Shown here: one piece after another, positions 42,716 to 51,258 of the stretch
How positions within the stretch are numbered: the stretch's first letter is position 1
Layout of the letters: every line of letters starts with the position of its first letter
Translations under genes and position numbers: made by a program
Notes under the pieces: model-generated
Seen by the model: the letters and a program-made list of their open reading frames with translations, nothing else
Told to the model about the DNA's origin: nothing
Databases searched by the model: none
DNA from: Curtobacterium flaccumfaciens
Lineage (GTDB): Bacteria; Actinomycetota; Actinomycetes; Actinomycetales; Microbacteriaceae
NCBI RefSeq assembly: GCF_013359815.1
Contig: NZ_JABMCF010000028.1
Location: forward strand, 1 to 64,000
Reading direction: 5' to 3'
DNA: 64,000 nucleotides

Positions 42716-44284
42716 TCACGACCGCTGGTTCGCCGCCGTCGGCACGCCGTTCAGGGCACCGAGGGGGATCCGGGCGGTGGCCTCGGTCGGGCCGCCCTCC
42801 GGGCTCGAGACGACCAGGTCGCCGTCGAGGGCCCGCATGCGGCCGATCAGGCCCTCGATCCCGTGGCCCTGCTGCGGTCGGGCACCGCCCCGGCCGTCGT
42901 CGGTGACGCTAACCGTCAGGTACCAGAGGCCCGAGGCGTCGACGACCAGGCCGAGGTACACCCCGGCGGTGGTGGCGCCGGCGTGCTTCATGGTGTTCGT
43001 CAGGAGCTCGCTCACCGTGAAGTACACGTTGCGCTGGATCTCCGTGGCGAGTTCCAGGCCCTCGGGCAGCCGGACGTCCAGGCCCACCGGGATCGGGGTG
43101 CGGGCGACCAGCGCCTCGAGCGCCGCGACGAGTCCGCGGTCGAGCAGGATCGGCGGAGCGAAGCCGCGGGACAGTGCGCGCAGTTCGTCGAGGGCGTCCT
43201 GGGCGTGCTCGGACGCCTCACCGATGAGCTGCTTGGCCTTCTCGGGGTCCTTCTCGAAGGCGCGCTCGGCGGCGGACAGGTCCATGCGGAGTCGCACCAG
43301 CCGCTGCTGCGGGCCGTCGTGCAGGTCGCGCTCGATCTGGCGCAGTGCCTGGCCCTCGGCGGTGACGGCACCGGCGCGGGAGGCCTGCAGGCCGGCGACG
43401 CGCTGCTCGAGTTGCTCGGCCCGGAAGCCACCCAGCAGGCCGAAGTCGACCCAGTAGTGCGCGAGGACGGACCCGCGGGCCCAGAGCGGGAAGAGCACGA
43501 CCGAGGCCGCCATCGACAGCAGGCCGAGGGCGCCGACGCCGGTCACGAACCCGACGCTGTCCGTGAAGTAGCCGACCCGGACGTTGTTCGCGAAGTACAG
43601 TCCGCCCACGACGATCGGCCAGGCGAAGCCGACGAGCAGCAGTGCACCGGTCCCGACGGTCACGACCGCGACGAGCGGGTACACGACCGCGGCGTGCAGC
43701 AGGTAGAGCCAGTAGTGCGGGTTGGCGACGGCCGACCCCGTGCGGGTCCACCAGTTCTGCTGCCAGCGGGGCGTCCAGTCCACCGGGCGGATCGGCCTCG
43801 GGTCGGCCCAGCTCATGCGGAGCTTCTCGAACTGTCCGAGCCACCGCGCCACGAACAGCGCGATGAAGAACATGAGCAGGACGAAGGGGTTGAACAGGTC
43901 CCGGAACCCGCCACCGAAGATCGCCGTCGGGAACGCGAAGTACAGCGTGCAGAGCAGCACGGCGGTGAGCGCCATGTAGCCGAAGTCACGCGGTAGACGC
44001 TTCCACGCGTCGCGGTAGAACTGCCCGGCGGTCATGCCGGAACCGCGACCGGAACCACCGACCGGACCGGACCCGACCCGCGGGGTGGCGCTCCACGACG
44101 CCGGCGGCGACTGCCGGGCGTCCTGGGGGTCCTGCTGGTGCTGGCGCGGGTACTGGGGCATCGGCTTGGTGGCTCCAGGGGGCACGGAGTCGCCCAGCGG
44201 GACGGTCTGGGCCTGGTCGGGCGAAGGCGTGACGTCGTCCAGCGGGACGGTTCGCGCCTGGTCGAGGCGGTCGGTGTCGGTCAT
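42716..44284 (-). CDS. sensor histidine kinase, HisKA_3 type
   Basis: 522 residues. Residues 1-85 are a disordered tail with two RTVPLDD/QTVPLGD-type Thr-Val-Pro-Leu repeats (11-17, 27-32). Residues ~100-270 hold about six membrane helices forming the sensor. The phosphorylation site is H322 in RQIERDLHDGPQQRLVRLRMDL. The ATPase domain has N (LLTNTMKHA) and G boxes (DDGRGG, GHGIEGLIGRM). Pairs with the NarL-type regulator. The ligand is unknown. Confidence 0.93.
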   Translation of the reverse strand: MTDTDRLDQARTVPLDDVTPSPDQAQTVPLGDSVPPGATKPMPQYPRQHQQDPQDARQSPPASWSATPRVGSGPVGGSGRGSGMTAGQFYRDAWKRLPRDFGYMALTAVLLCTLYFAFPTAIFGGGFRDLFNPFVLLMFFIALFVARWLGQFEKLRMSWADPRPIRPVDWTPRWQQNWWTRTGSAVANPHYWLYLLHAAVVYPLVAVVTVGTGALLLVGFAWPIVVGGLYFANNVRVGYFTDSVGFVTGVGALGLLSMAASVVLFPLWARGSVLAHYWVDFGLLGGFRAEQLEQRVAGLQASRAGAVTAEGQALRQIERDLHDGPQQRLVRLRMDLSAAERAFEKDPEKAKQLIGEASEHAQDALDELRALSRGFAPPILLDRGLVAALEALVARTPIPVGLDVRLPEGLELATEIQRNVYFTVSELLTNTMKHAGATTAGVYLGLVVDASGLWYLTVSVTDDGRGGARPQQGHGIEGLIGRMRALDGDLVVSSPEGGPTEATARIPLGALNGVPTAANQRS

Positions 44285-44416
44285 GCATCCAGCCTCGCGA
44301 TCGCGGAGCCGTTCCCCCATCCTGCCCTCTCCCCACCCCGGGTGGGGTTATCCCCCCTCTTCCACAGGTCGCCCGATCCACGCCCACGCGTCAGGCCCGT
44401 GGATCACGCTCGTCGG

Positions 44417-45247
44417 ATGGCTGATGCGCTCCGAGCACTGATCGACGCCGTCGGGCTCCAGGTGGGGCCGGGCACCGAGGTCCGGTCCGACGACGAGGCG
44501 TGGACGCTCGACGTCGAACCGACGCGCACCCACGTCTGGGTGGCGACGCGGTCCCGCTCCGTGTGGGTCCGGCGCGGAGACGACATCGCGATCGTCGACG
44601 CCGGCACCGCTGCCCTCGTCGAAGGGCATGCGACGATCACGATCGGCACGGGCCCGGAGCGCTCCGGCCCGCCCCGCGTCGCGGAGACGTACGCGTTCCC
44701 GCACGAGGCACTCTTCGCGCTGACCGGTGTCCTCGTCGGCGCCGCAACGCTCGGCCCGCTCGCCGACGAGGTCCTCGCACTCCCACCCGTCGCGAGCACC
44801 GGTCCGCCCGGGGCTCCCTCGCCCGACGTCGGCCTCGCGCTCCGCCACGTCGGGCACCTCGACGGCGGGAGGTGGCACGGCGCGCAGCAGCAGGCCCTCG
44901 CCCGACTCGTCGTCACGACGGTGCTCCGCGACAACCCGCCCCCGATGCTCGGCGACAACGGTCTCGCGCGGATCCTCGACCGCCTGTTCGATCCGGCCGG
45001 TCCGTCGTCCCTGCAGGCCCTCCTCGTCGGTGTCCGGATGTCGGAGCGCACCCTCGAGCGCCGGTGCGCCGCAGCGACCGGTTGCTCGCCCGCGCAGCTC
45101 GGCCGCTGGTACCGCAGTCTCGCCGTCCGGAGCGCACTCACCTGAGGCGACCGTCCGTCCGACGTCGCGACCCGCTTCGGCTTCAGCACGACGTCGTCCA
45201 TGCGGCGGGCCCTCGAGCGGGTCCGACCCCCGACGAACCGCCGGTGA
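44417..45247 (+). pseudogene. AraC-family regulator interrupted by an in-frame TGA
   Basis: The open frame from ATG 44417 gives 242 residues: a cupin-like N-terminal domain, then the first AraC helix-turn-helix (LQALLVGVRMSERTLERRCAAATGCSPAQLGRWYRSLAVRSALT). TGA at 45143-45145 stops it. Read in the same frame beyond the stop, the sequence continues GDRPSDVATRFGFSTTSSMR then RALERVRPPTNRR and ends at 45245-45247. That is exactly the missing second AraC HTH (SDVAxRxGFxxxSxxxRA). One stop codon therefore separates the two halves of a normal DNA-binding domain. Likely recent inactivation, stop-codon readthrough, or a sequencing error. Confidence 0.85.
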
Positions 45248-45275
45248 CCGTCGACCGCGGGGGAAGGAGGTTCCG

Positions 45276-45343
45276 CTCCGCGCCGTGACGGTTCTGGTTC
45301 ACGATCCTCGGGTTTCGTGAACCAGAACCGTCACGGCGCGGAG
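45276..45343. repeat. 48-nt TGACGGTTC element, copy 2, extended to a 29-bp perfect stem
   Basis: Left arm 45276-45304 and right arm 45315-45343 are exact inverses, with loop TCCTCGGGTT. The inner 45286-45333 is the shared 48-nt core, TGACGGTTCTGGTTCACGA to TCGTGAACCAGAACCGTCA. It lies between the broken araC and the convergent lacI, a strong bidirectional terminator candidate. Confidence 0.88.
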
Positions 45344-45419
45344 AAGACCACGTCGTCCCGCGTCGGCGCAGTGCAGTGCGGTGCGTGCGCCAGATGCAGG
45401 CAGCCGCGCCGCGCTTCGG

Positions 45420-45505
45420 GAGGGGGAGCGGCGGCAGCGGGAGCGGGAGCGGGAGCGGGAGCGGCGGCAGCGGGAGCGGCGGCGGCGGGAGCGGGAGCGG
45501 GTCGT
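45420..45505. repeat. GGGAGC/GGCGGC hexanucleotide microsatellite
   Basis: About 85 bp of (GGGAGC)n interrupted by GGCGGC units, just downstream of the lacI stop. Non-coding on both strands as far as I can see. A likely slippage hotspot. Confidence 0.75.
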
Positions 45506-45527
45506 CGGCGCCGACGTCCGGAGCGGG

Positions 45528-46559
45528 TCAGGCGGGGGCGCGGCCGGTGGACTCGCGGACGCTCAGGGTGAGCGAGGGGCCCGGGCGTGAGGGGAGCTGG
45601 GCGCTGGCGTCGATCTGCGCGCGCAGCAGGGTCGCCGCACGCTGCCCGAGCTCGACGGTGTCGCGGGTGAGCGAGGTGATCGCCGGGCGGACGAGCCGGA
45701 TCATCGCCGAGTCGTCGAAGGACACGATCGAGACGTCCCCGGGCACCGCGACGCCCATCTCGCTCGCCACGCCCAGCCCGGCGACGGCGAGCACGTCGTT
45801 GTCGTAGACGATCGCGGTCGGTCGGACGCTCCGGGACAGCAGGGTCCGGGTGGTGCTCGCGCCGGCCTCGGCCGAGTAGTCCGTCGGCACCGAGACCGTG
45901 TCGTCGAGCCCCTCGTCGGCAGCGAACGTGCGGAGCCGGTCCATGCGCATGGCGGTGTGCTCGAACTCGGGCCTGCCGGCGACGTGCGCGATGCGTCGGT
46001 GCCCGAGGGCGTGCAGGTACCGCAGAACGGTGTCGGTGGCGTCCGAGTCGTCGATCCAGACCGTGGGGGCGGCACCGTCGGGGGAGGGGTGCGAGCCGAC
46101 GACGACGGTCGGCATGCCGAGGTCGGCGAGCAGGGCGAGCCGGGCGTCGTCGCGACGGGGGTCGATCACGATGACGCCGTCGACACGGTGTCCGCGCCAC
46201 CAGTCCCGGTAGGTCTCGAGTTCTTCCTCGGCATCGCGCGCGACGAGCAGGTTCATGCCGACGTGGGTGCCGGCGAGCCCGAGCTGGATGCCGGAGATCA
46301 GGTCACCGAAGAACGACTCCGTGCCCAGGGTCCGGGCCGGGCGGTTGAGCACGAACCCGATGGAACCGGCCTTCGCGCCGCCGAGTGCCCGGGCAGCGGT
46401 GTGCGGCTGCCAGTCGAGCTCGCGGGCGATCTCGCGCACGCGGCGACGGGTCTCGTCGGAGACGCCGGGGCGGTCGTTCAACGCGAACGACACCGCGCTG
46501 ATGGACACACCGGCCCGCGCGGCGATGTCGGCGATCGTCGTTCGACGCTTGGTGGCCAC
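45528..46559 (-). CDS. LacI-family transcriptional regulator
   Basis: 343 residues, GTG start. HTH at the N-terminus (TIADIAARAGVSISAVSFALNDRPGVSDETRRRVREIARELDWQPHTAARAL) with hinge helix, then a periplasmic-binding-protein-like sensor domain (VDGVIVIDPRR, GHRRIAHVAGRPEF, AIVYDNDVLAVAGLGVASEMGVAVPGDVSIVSFDDSAMIRLVRPAITSL). Divergent from the sugar-transport/glycosidase operon, with two near-perfect operators between them, so it is predicted to repress both itself and that operon. The inducer is likely an N-glycan-derived mannoside. Confidence 0.95.
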   Translation of the reverse strand: MATKRRTTIADIAARAGVSISAVSFALNDRPGVSDETRRRVREIARELDWQPHTAARALGGAKAGSIGFVLNRPARTLGTESFFGDLISGIQLGLAGTHVGMNLLVARDAEEELETYRDWWRGHRVDGVIVIDPRRDDARLALLADLGMPTVVVGSHPSPDGAAPTVWIDDSDATDTVLRYLHALGHRRIAHVAGRPEFEHTAMRMDRLRTFAADEGLDDTVSVPTDYSAEAGASTTRTLLSRSVRPTAIVYDNDVLAVAGLGVASEMGVAVPGDVSIVSFDDSAMIRLVRPAITSLTRDTVELGQRAATLLRAQIDASAQLPSRPGPSLTLSVRESTGRAPA

Positions 46560-46564
46560 GGGGT

Positions 46565-46584
46565 TGACTATAGCGCTTTAGTCA
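46565..46584. promoter_or_regulatory. LacI-type operator O1
   Basis: TGACTATAGCGCTTTAGTCA, a 20-bp palindrome with central CG and one mismatched pair, typical of LacI/GalR operators. It lies 5 bp upstream of the lacI start and overlaps a TTGACT -35-like hexamer for the rightward operon. Confidence 0.8.
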
Positions 46585-46621
46585 TTCACAGTGGCTGCCA
46601 CACACGGGTTCGGTGACTGCT

Positions 46622-46637
46622 GCTGAACCGGTTCAGC
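46622..46637. promoter_or_regulatory. LacI-type operator O2
   Basis: GCTGAACCGGTTCAGC, a perfect 16-bp palindrome with central CCGG, 22 bp before the binding-protein start codon. Position suits repression of the transport/glycosidase operon. It differs in sequence from O1, so one site may belong to another LacI-type protein. Confidence 0.7.
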
Positions 46638-46659
46638 TATGACGAGGGAGTCAGACGCC

Positions 46660-47952
46660 ATGAGGACCACCACACGCATGACGAGGGGCCGCGCCACCGC
46701 GCTGCTCGCGACGGCCGCCGCCACGGCGCTCGTCCTGACCGGCTGCTCGAGCGGCGGGAACGCGGCCGACAACGGCGGCGGCGAGATCAGCGGCACCATC
46801 ACCCTGCAGACCTGGGCGCTCACGCCGACCTACACGGGGTACCTCAACGGGGTCATCAAGGACTTCGAGCAGGCCCACCCGGACGCGAAGGTCAAGCTGC
46901 AGGACCAGCCCGGCGACGGGTACGCCGACAAGGTGCTCAGCCAGGCCTCGTCGAACAGCCTGCCCGACGTGATCAACCTGCCGCCGGACATCGCCCTGCC
47001 GCTCGCGAAGCGCGGGTTCCTGCAGGACGTCGCGAAGGACGACTCGAAGCTCGCCAGCACGTACGTCGCCGGCGCGTTGGACTCCTACGAGTACAAGGGC
47101 GTCAACGGCACGTTCGGGTATCCCTGGTACCTCAACACCGACGTGAACTACTGGAACTCGACGATGTTCGCCAAGTGCGGCCTCGACGCGAAGAACCCGC
47201 CGAAGACCACCGACGAGCTGTTCACGCAGGCGAAGACCATGCACGACAACTGCCCGACCGACTACCTGATGAGCCGGAAGCCCGGCCTCGGCGACTTCAC
47301 GCTCGCCGGCGTCAAGGTGCTCAACGCCGACGGCACGAAGTTCACCTTCGCCGACTCGTCGAAGGCCGCCGACCTGATCGACCGCTACAAGGACGCGTAC
47401 CAGGACGGCTACATGCCCTCCAACGTGCTGAACAGCGACTACCTCGGCAACTCCACCCTGTTCACGCAGGCCAAGGTCGCCTGGACCACCGGTGGCGCCA
47501 CCTCGCTCGCCGACTTCGAGAAGAACAACCCGTCGCTCAAGGGCAAGGTCACCGTCAGCCCGGCACTCGACACCCCGCCGCTCTACGTGCAGGGCCTGTC
47601 GGTCTCGAGCAAGTCGAAGCACCTCGCCACCGCCGAGGCCTTCGCGAAGTTCATGACGAACGCGGAGAACCAGGAGGCGTTCGCCCACAAGGTCAACATC
47701 TTCCCGTCCACCACGTCGTCGCAGTCCGACCCGTACTTCTCGAAGGACGACGGCACCGTGAACGGCGAGGCCCGGGTCCTGGCGAACGAAGCCCTGAAGA
47801 CGGCGAAGGTCATCAACCCGGTCGAGGCGAACTCCGCGATGACGGACTTCCTCGACCAGCAGATCGCCCTCGCGATGAAGGGCCAGGTGGCGCCCGAGAA
47901 GGCGTTGCAGACCGCCCAGACCAAGATGAACAGCCTGCTGGCCAACGGCTGA
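46660..47952 (+). CDS. CUT1 sugar ABC transporter substrate-binding lipoprotein
   Basis: 430 residues. Signal peptide with lipobox LVLTGC (C29), then an extracellular family-1 sugar-binding domain (ISGTITLQTWALTPTYTGYLNGVIKDFEQAHPDAKVKL). It probably binds oligosaccharides produced by the EndoH-like enzyme at 54336. GAGGGAG 9 nt upstream supports ATG 46660 over ATG 46639. First gene of the operon; no ATPase gene follows, so a shared MsmK-type ATPase elsewhere must energise it. Confidence 0.93.
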   Translation: MRTTTRMTRGRATALLATAAATALVLTGCSSGGNAADNGGGEISGTITLQTWALTPTYTGYLNGVIKDFEQAHPDAKVKLQDQPGDGYADKVLSQASSNSLPDVINLPPDIALPLAKRGFLQDVAKDDSKLASTYVAGALDSYEYKGVNGTFGYPWYLNTDVNYWNSTMFAKCGLDAKNPPKTTDELFTQAKTMHDNCPTDYLMSRKPGLGDFTLAGVKVLNADGTKFTFADSSKAADLIDRYKDAYQDGYMPSNVLNSDYLGNSTLFTQAKVAWTTGGATSLADFEKNNPSLKGKVTVSPALDTPPLYVQGLSVSSKSKHLATAEAFAKFMTNAENQEAFAHKVNIFPSTTSSQSDPYFSKDDGTVNGEARVLANEALKTAKVINPVEANSAMTDFLDQQIALAMKGQVAPEKALQTAQTKMNSLLANG

Positions 47953-47985
47953 TCCGGCCCCGGAGAAGGAAGAGGGAGGATCGTC

Positions 47986-48864
47986 ATGCGTGCGAACCGC
48001 TGGTACACGCCCTGGTTGCTCGTCCTGCCGGCACTGATCTGGCTCGTCGCGTTCAGCCTGTGGCCCTCGATCAACACGGTCCGGTTGTCGTTCACGAACG
48101 CCAGCCCGCTCGGCGGCGTCAGCCAGTGGGTCGGGGTGCAGAACTTCGAGACCCTGCTCGCCGATCCGCAGGTGTGGGAGGCGCTGCTCAACAGCGTCAT
48201 CTACATGGCGGTGTGCCTGCCGCTGCTGACGGTCCTCCCGCTCCTCATCGCGGTGCTCGTGCAGCAGAAGCTGCCCGGGATCGCGTTCTTCCGCACCGCG
48301 TTCTACACGCCGGTCATCGCGTCCGCGGTGGTCGTCGGGCTCATCTGGACGTGGATCCTCGACGACCGCGGTGTCATCAACGAGATGGCGCAGGCGCTCG
48401 GCGTCGTGCAGGGCAGCGTCCCGTTCCTGACCGACCGGTGGCTGCTGCTCCTCAGCGCCATCAGCCTGACGGTGTGGAAGGGGCTCGGCTACTACATGAT
48501 CATCTTCCTGGCCGCCCTCGGGAACGTCGGCAAGGACCTGCACGAGGCCGCCGCGCTCGACGGCGCCGGCGCGGTCCGGCGCTTCTGGTCGGTCACGATG
48601 CCCGGGGTCCGCGGCACCATGACGCTCGTCGGGATCCTGGTGTGCGTGTCCGCGCTCCGGGTGTTCAGCGAGCTCTACATCCTCACCAACGGCACCGGCG
48701 GGCCCGGCGGGCAGGACAACTCGCTCGTCATGCTCATCCAGCAGTACGCCCGCGGCTTCACCGGCAACCTCGGCTACGCGTCCGCCCTGAGCCTCCTGCT
48801 CTTCGTCGTGACGCTCGTGCCGATGCTCGCCCTCGCCCGGATGAACAGCAAGGCGGACAAGTGA
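47986..48864 (+). CDS. CUT1 sugar ABC transporter permease, MalF/UgpA type
   Basis: 292 residues, six helices. RWYTPWLLVLPALIWLVAFSLWPSINTVRLSFTN is the classical first helix; the EAA loop is DLHEAAALDGAGAVRRFWSVTMPGVRGT. Preceded by an AGGGAGG site. Overlaps the next gene (GTGA). Confidence 0.95.
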   Translation: MRANRWYTPWLLVLPALIWLVAFSLWPSINTVRLSFTNASPLGGVSQWVGVQNFETLLADPQVWEALLNSVIYMAVCLPLLTVLPLLIAVLVQQKLPGIAFFRTAFYTPVIASAVVVGLIWTWILDDRGVINEMAQALGVVQGSVPFLTDRWLLLLSAISLTVWKGLGYYMIIFLAALGNVGKDLHEAAALDGAGAVRRFWSVTMPGVRGTMTLVGILVCVSALRVFSELYILTNGTGGPGGQDNSLVMLIQQYARGFTGNLGYASALSLLLFVVTLVPMLALARMNSKADK

Positions 48865-49847
48865 CGAACACGACCAGCACGACCGAACCCGTCATCGGCG
48901 GCGCGCAGGGCGCAGCCAGCCCGACGCCGGACGTGACCGGCGCGACGGGCGCTGGACGGGCCTCCAGGCAGAACGGACGGGGCGGACGCGACGGACGCAA
49001 GCGGCGCCGCGCGGTCTGGGGCGTCATGTCCACCCGCGAGAAGGTCGTCCGCTACGTCCTGCTCATCGTGGTGCTCTTCATCACGATCGGCCCGTTCCTC
49101 TGGCAGCTCTCCACGTCGCTCAAGGGCGCCGGTGAGGACATCTACACGGCGAACCCGTCGTTCATCCCGTCCGAGCCGACCATCGAGAACTACCTGAAGG
49201 TCGCCGCCGCGATCCCGGTCTGGCGCTACATCGGCAACTCGCTGCTCGTCGCCGCGATCGACGTGCTCGGCAACATCGTGTTCGCGACCCTGGCCGGCTT
49301 CGCCCTCGCCCGTCTGCAGTGGCGGCACCGGAAGCTCGTGCTCGGCCTGTTCCTCGGCACCCTCGTGCTGCCCGGCGAGGCGACGATCATCTCGCAGTTC
49401 GTCACCGTGAAGGACCTCGGCCTCGCCGACAACCTGGTCGGTGTCGCCCTGCCCGGCATGATCGCGGCGCTCAACGTCCTGCTCATGTTCAACGCGTTCC
49501 GGCAGATCCCCGAGGAGATCGACCAGGCCGCGGTGATGGACGGCGCGAACGCGATGCAGCGCCTCCGCTACATCTCGCTGCCCGCCGTGCAGGGGACCAT
49601 CGCGGTCATCGCGATCTTCTCGTTCATCGGCGCGTGGGACGACTTCCTCTGGCCGCTCATCGTGCTGCAGTCGCCCGAGAACCTCACCCTGACCGTCGGG
49701 TTGCAGTACCTGCAGGGCACGTTCGCCACCGACCAGCGGATGATCGCGGCCGGCACCATGATCGCCTTCATCCCGATCGCCGTGATCTTCGCCGTCCTGC
49801 AGCGCTTCTTCTTCAAGGGCGTCGAAGAGGGCGGTGTGAAGGGCTGA
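48861..49847 (+). CDS. CUT1 sugar ABC transporter permease, MalG type
   Basis: 328 residues from a GTG start. A ~55-residue hydrophilic Thr/Gly/Arg extension precedes the first helix (VVRYVLLIVVLFITIGPFLWQLSTSLKG). It includes GRASRQNGR, encoded by a GCCTCCAGGC repeat at 48960-48969. The EAA loop is EIDQAAVMDGANAMQRLRYISLPAVQGT. Pairs with the MalF-type gene. The long N-terminal extension is not typical. Confidence 0.95.
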   Translation: MTNTTSTTEPVIGGAQGAASPTPDVTGATGAGRASRQNGRGGRDGRKRRRAVWGVMSTREKVVRYVLLIVVLFITIGPFLWQLSTSLKGAGEDIYTANPSFIPSEPTIENYLKVAAAIPVWRYIGNSLLVAAIDVLGNIVFATLAGFALARLQWRHRKLVLGLFLGTLVLPGEATIISQFVTVKDLGLADNLVGVALPGMIAALNVLLMFNAFRQIPEEIDQAAVMDGANAMQRLRYISLPAVQGTIAVIAIFSFIGAWDDFLWPLIVLQSPENLTLTVGLQYLQGTFATDQRMIAAGTMIAFIPIAVIFAVLQRFFFKGVEEGGVKG

Positions 49848-51244
49848 TGCGGTTCGGGGTCAACTACACGCCCTCGGTCGGCTGGTTCCACTCGTGGCTC
49901 GACTTCTCGCGGTCGGACACCGCCAGGGACCTCGAGGCCATCGCGTCGATCGGCGCCGACCACGTGCGGATCTTCCCGCTCTGGCCGGTCGTCCAGCCGA
50001 ACCGGACGCTCATCCGGCAGCAGGCCCTCGACGACGTCGCGACGGTCGTCGACCTCGCCGGCTCGTTCGGACTCGACGTCAACGTGGACGCCCTGCAGGG
50101 GCACCTGTCGAGCTTCGACTTCGTGCCGCCCTGGCTGGACAGCTGGCACCGCCGCAACATGTTCACCGACCCGGACGTGGTCGCGTCGACCGCCGCGTAC
50201 GTCCGGGCGCTCGCCGGAGCCGTCGCCGACAAGCCCAACCTGCTCGGCATCACCATCGGCAACGAGGTCAACCAGTTCGCGCACGCGCCGCACCCCGCCC
50301 CGCACGCGATCACGGCGGAGCAGGGGCACGCGTGGGTGGCGGCGATGGTCGCGGCGGCGCGCGCGGGGCTGTCGGACGGGTCGTCGGCGTCGGCCGCGTC
50401 GTCCGTGTCGGTCGGCCTGGAGGCGCGGCTCGACCCCGCCTCGTCGGTCCCGTCCGCCACCGGGTCGCGTCCCGGGCCCTTGGTCACGGTCGCGCAGTAC
50501 GACGCGGCCTGGTACGACGACGCCCAGCCCTTCGGCCCCGAGCACGCGGCGGACCACGGTGACGCCACGGTCACGCACTCGTGGGTGTTCAACGGCTCGG
50601 CGGCCCTGCACGGCGCCCTCGGAGCCGGGTCGGTGCGGCACGGGGAGTACCTGCTCCAGCTCGCCGCGGCCTGGAACCGCGACGCCGCCCGGCCGAACTG
50701 GCTGCAGGAGGTCGGCGCCCCCACCAACGTCGTCGACCCCGCCGACGCCGCCGCGTTCACCGAGCAGACCATCCGGCACGTCCTCGACGCGCAGCAGGTG
50801 CTCGGGGTGACGTGGTGGTGCTCCCACGACGTCGCCCGGTCGCTCGCCGACTTCCCCGAGCTCGAGTACGACCTCGGGCTGTTCACGAACGACGGACGCC
50901 TGAAGCCCGCCGGCGAGGCGTTCGCCGCCCTCGCCCGCGCCGAGCACACCCGCGACGCCCGTGCCGCACCGCCGACCACCGCGCTCGTCCTCGACGACGT
51001 GCTGTCCGACGGCACCGACCGGCACGGCACCCGCGCCGACTGCGCCCCCGGCGGTCGGTTCGCCGCCGCCTGGCTCGCCCTGGCCGAGGCCGCACCGGAC
51101 GGCCGCGGCCCCCAGGTCGTCCTGCGCTCCCGCCTGTCGGACACCGCGCTGCTGGCCGCCCGAGGCATCGACCGCTGCGTCGACGTGCCCTCCGACCTCG
51201 ACACCACCACCGTCCGCGTCGCCCACCCGGCGACGACGCCCTGA
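49847..51244 (+). CDS. GH5 glycoside hydrolase, probable GH5_18 beta-mannosidase
   Basis: 465 residues, no signal peptide, so cytosolic. MRFGVNYTPSVGWFHSWLDF followed by DHVRIFPLWPVVQPNRT resembles GH5 subfamily 18, whose bifidobacterial members cleave Man-beta-1,4-GlcNAc from N-glycans. Catalytic acid/base E140 is in LGITIGNEVNQF; E288 in NWLQEVGAP is the probable nucleophile. A non-conserved Ser/Ala-rich insert (about 174-210) carries GLEARL at 190-195. C-terminal ~100 residues are an additional domain. The ATG shares its A with the TGA of the permease. Subfamily call rests on memory and context, not alignment. Confidence 0.85.
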   Translation: MRFGVNYTPSVGWFHSWLDFSRSDTARDLEAIASIGADHVRIFPLWPVVQPNRTLIRQQALDDVATVVDLAGSFGLDVNVDALQGHLSSFDFVPPWLDSWHRRNMFTDPDVVASTAAYVRALAGAVADKPNLLGITIGNEVNQFAHAPHPAPHAITAEQGHAWVAAMVAAARAGLSDGSSASAASSVSVGLEARLDPASSVPSATGSRPGPLVTVAQYDAAWYDDAQPFGPEHAADHGDATVTHSWVFNGSAALHGALGAGSVRHGEYLLQLAAAWNRDAARPNWLQEVGAPTNVVDPADAAAFTEQTIRHVLDAQQVLGVTWWCSHDVARSLADFPELEYDLGLFTNDGRLKPAGEAFAALARAEHTRDARAAPPTTALVLDDVLSDGTDRHGTRADCAPGGRFAAAWLALAEAAPDGRGPQVVLRSRLSDTALLAARGIDRCVDVPSDLDTTTVRVAHPATTP

Positions 51245-51258
51245 CCCCGGAAGGCCCC

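Noticed and set aside
44138..44416. Upstream extension of the AraC-like gene
   Set aside because: Runs antisense into the histidine kinase N-terminus; family-like sequence starts at the ATG 44417.
45376..45807. 143-codon plus-strand frame with Gly/Ser repeats
   Set aside because: Translation of the GGGAGC microsatellite running antisense into lacI.
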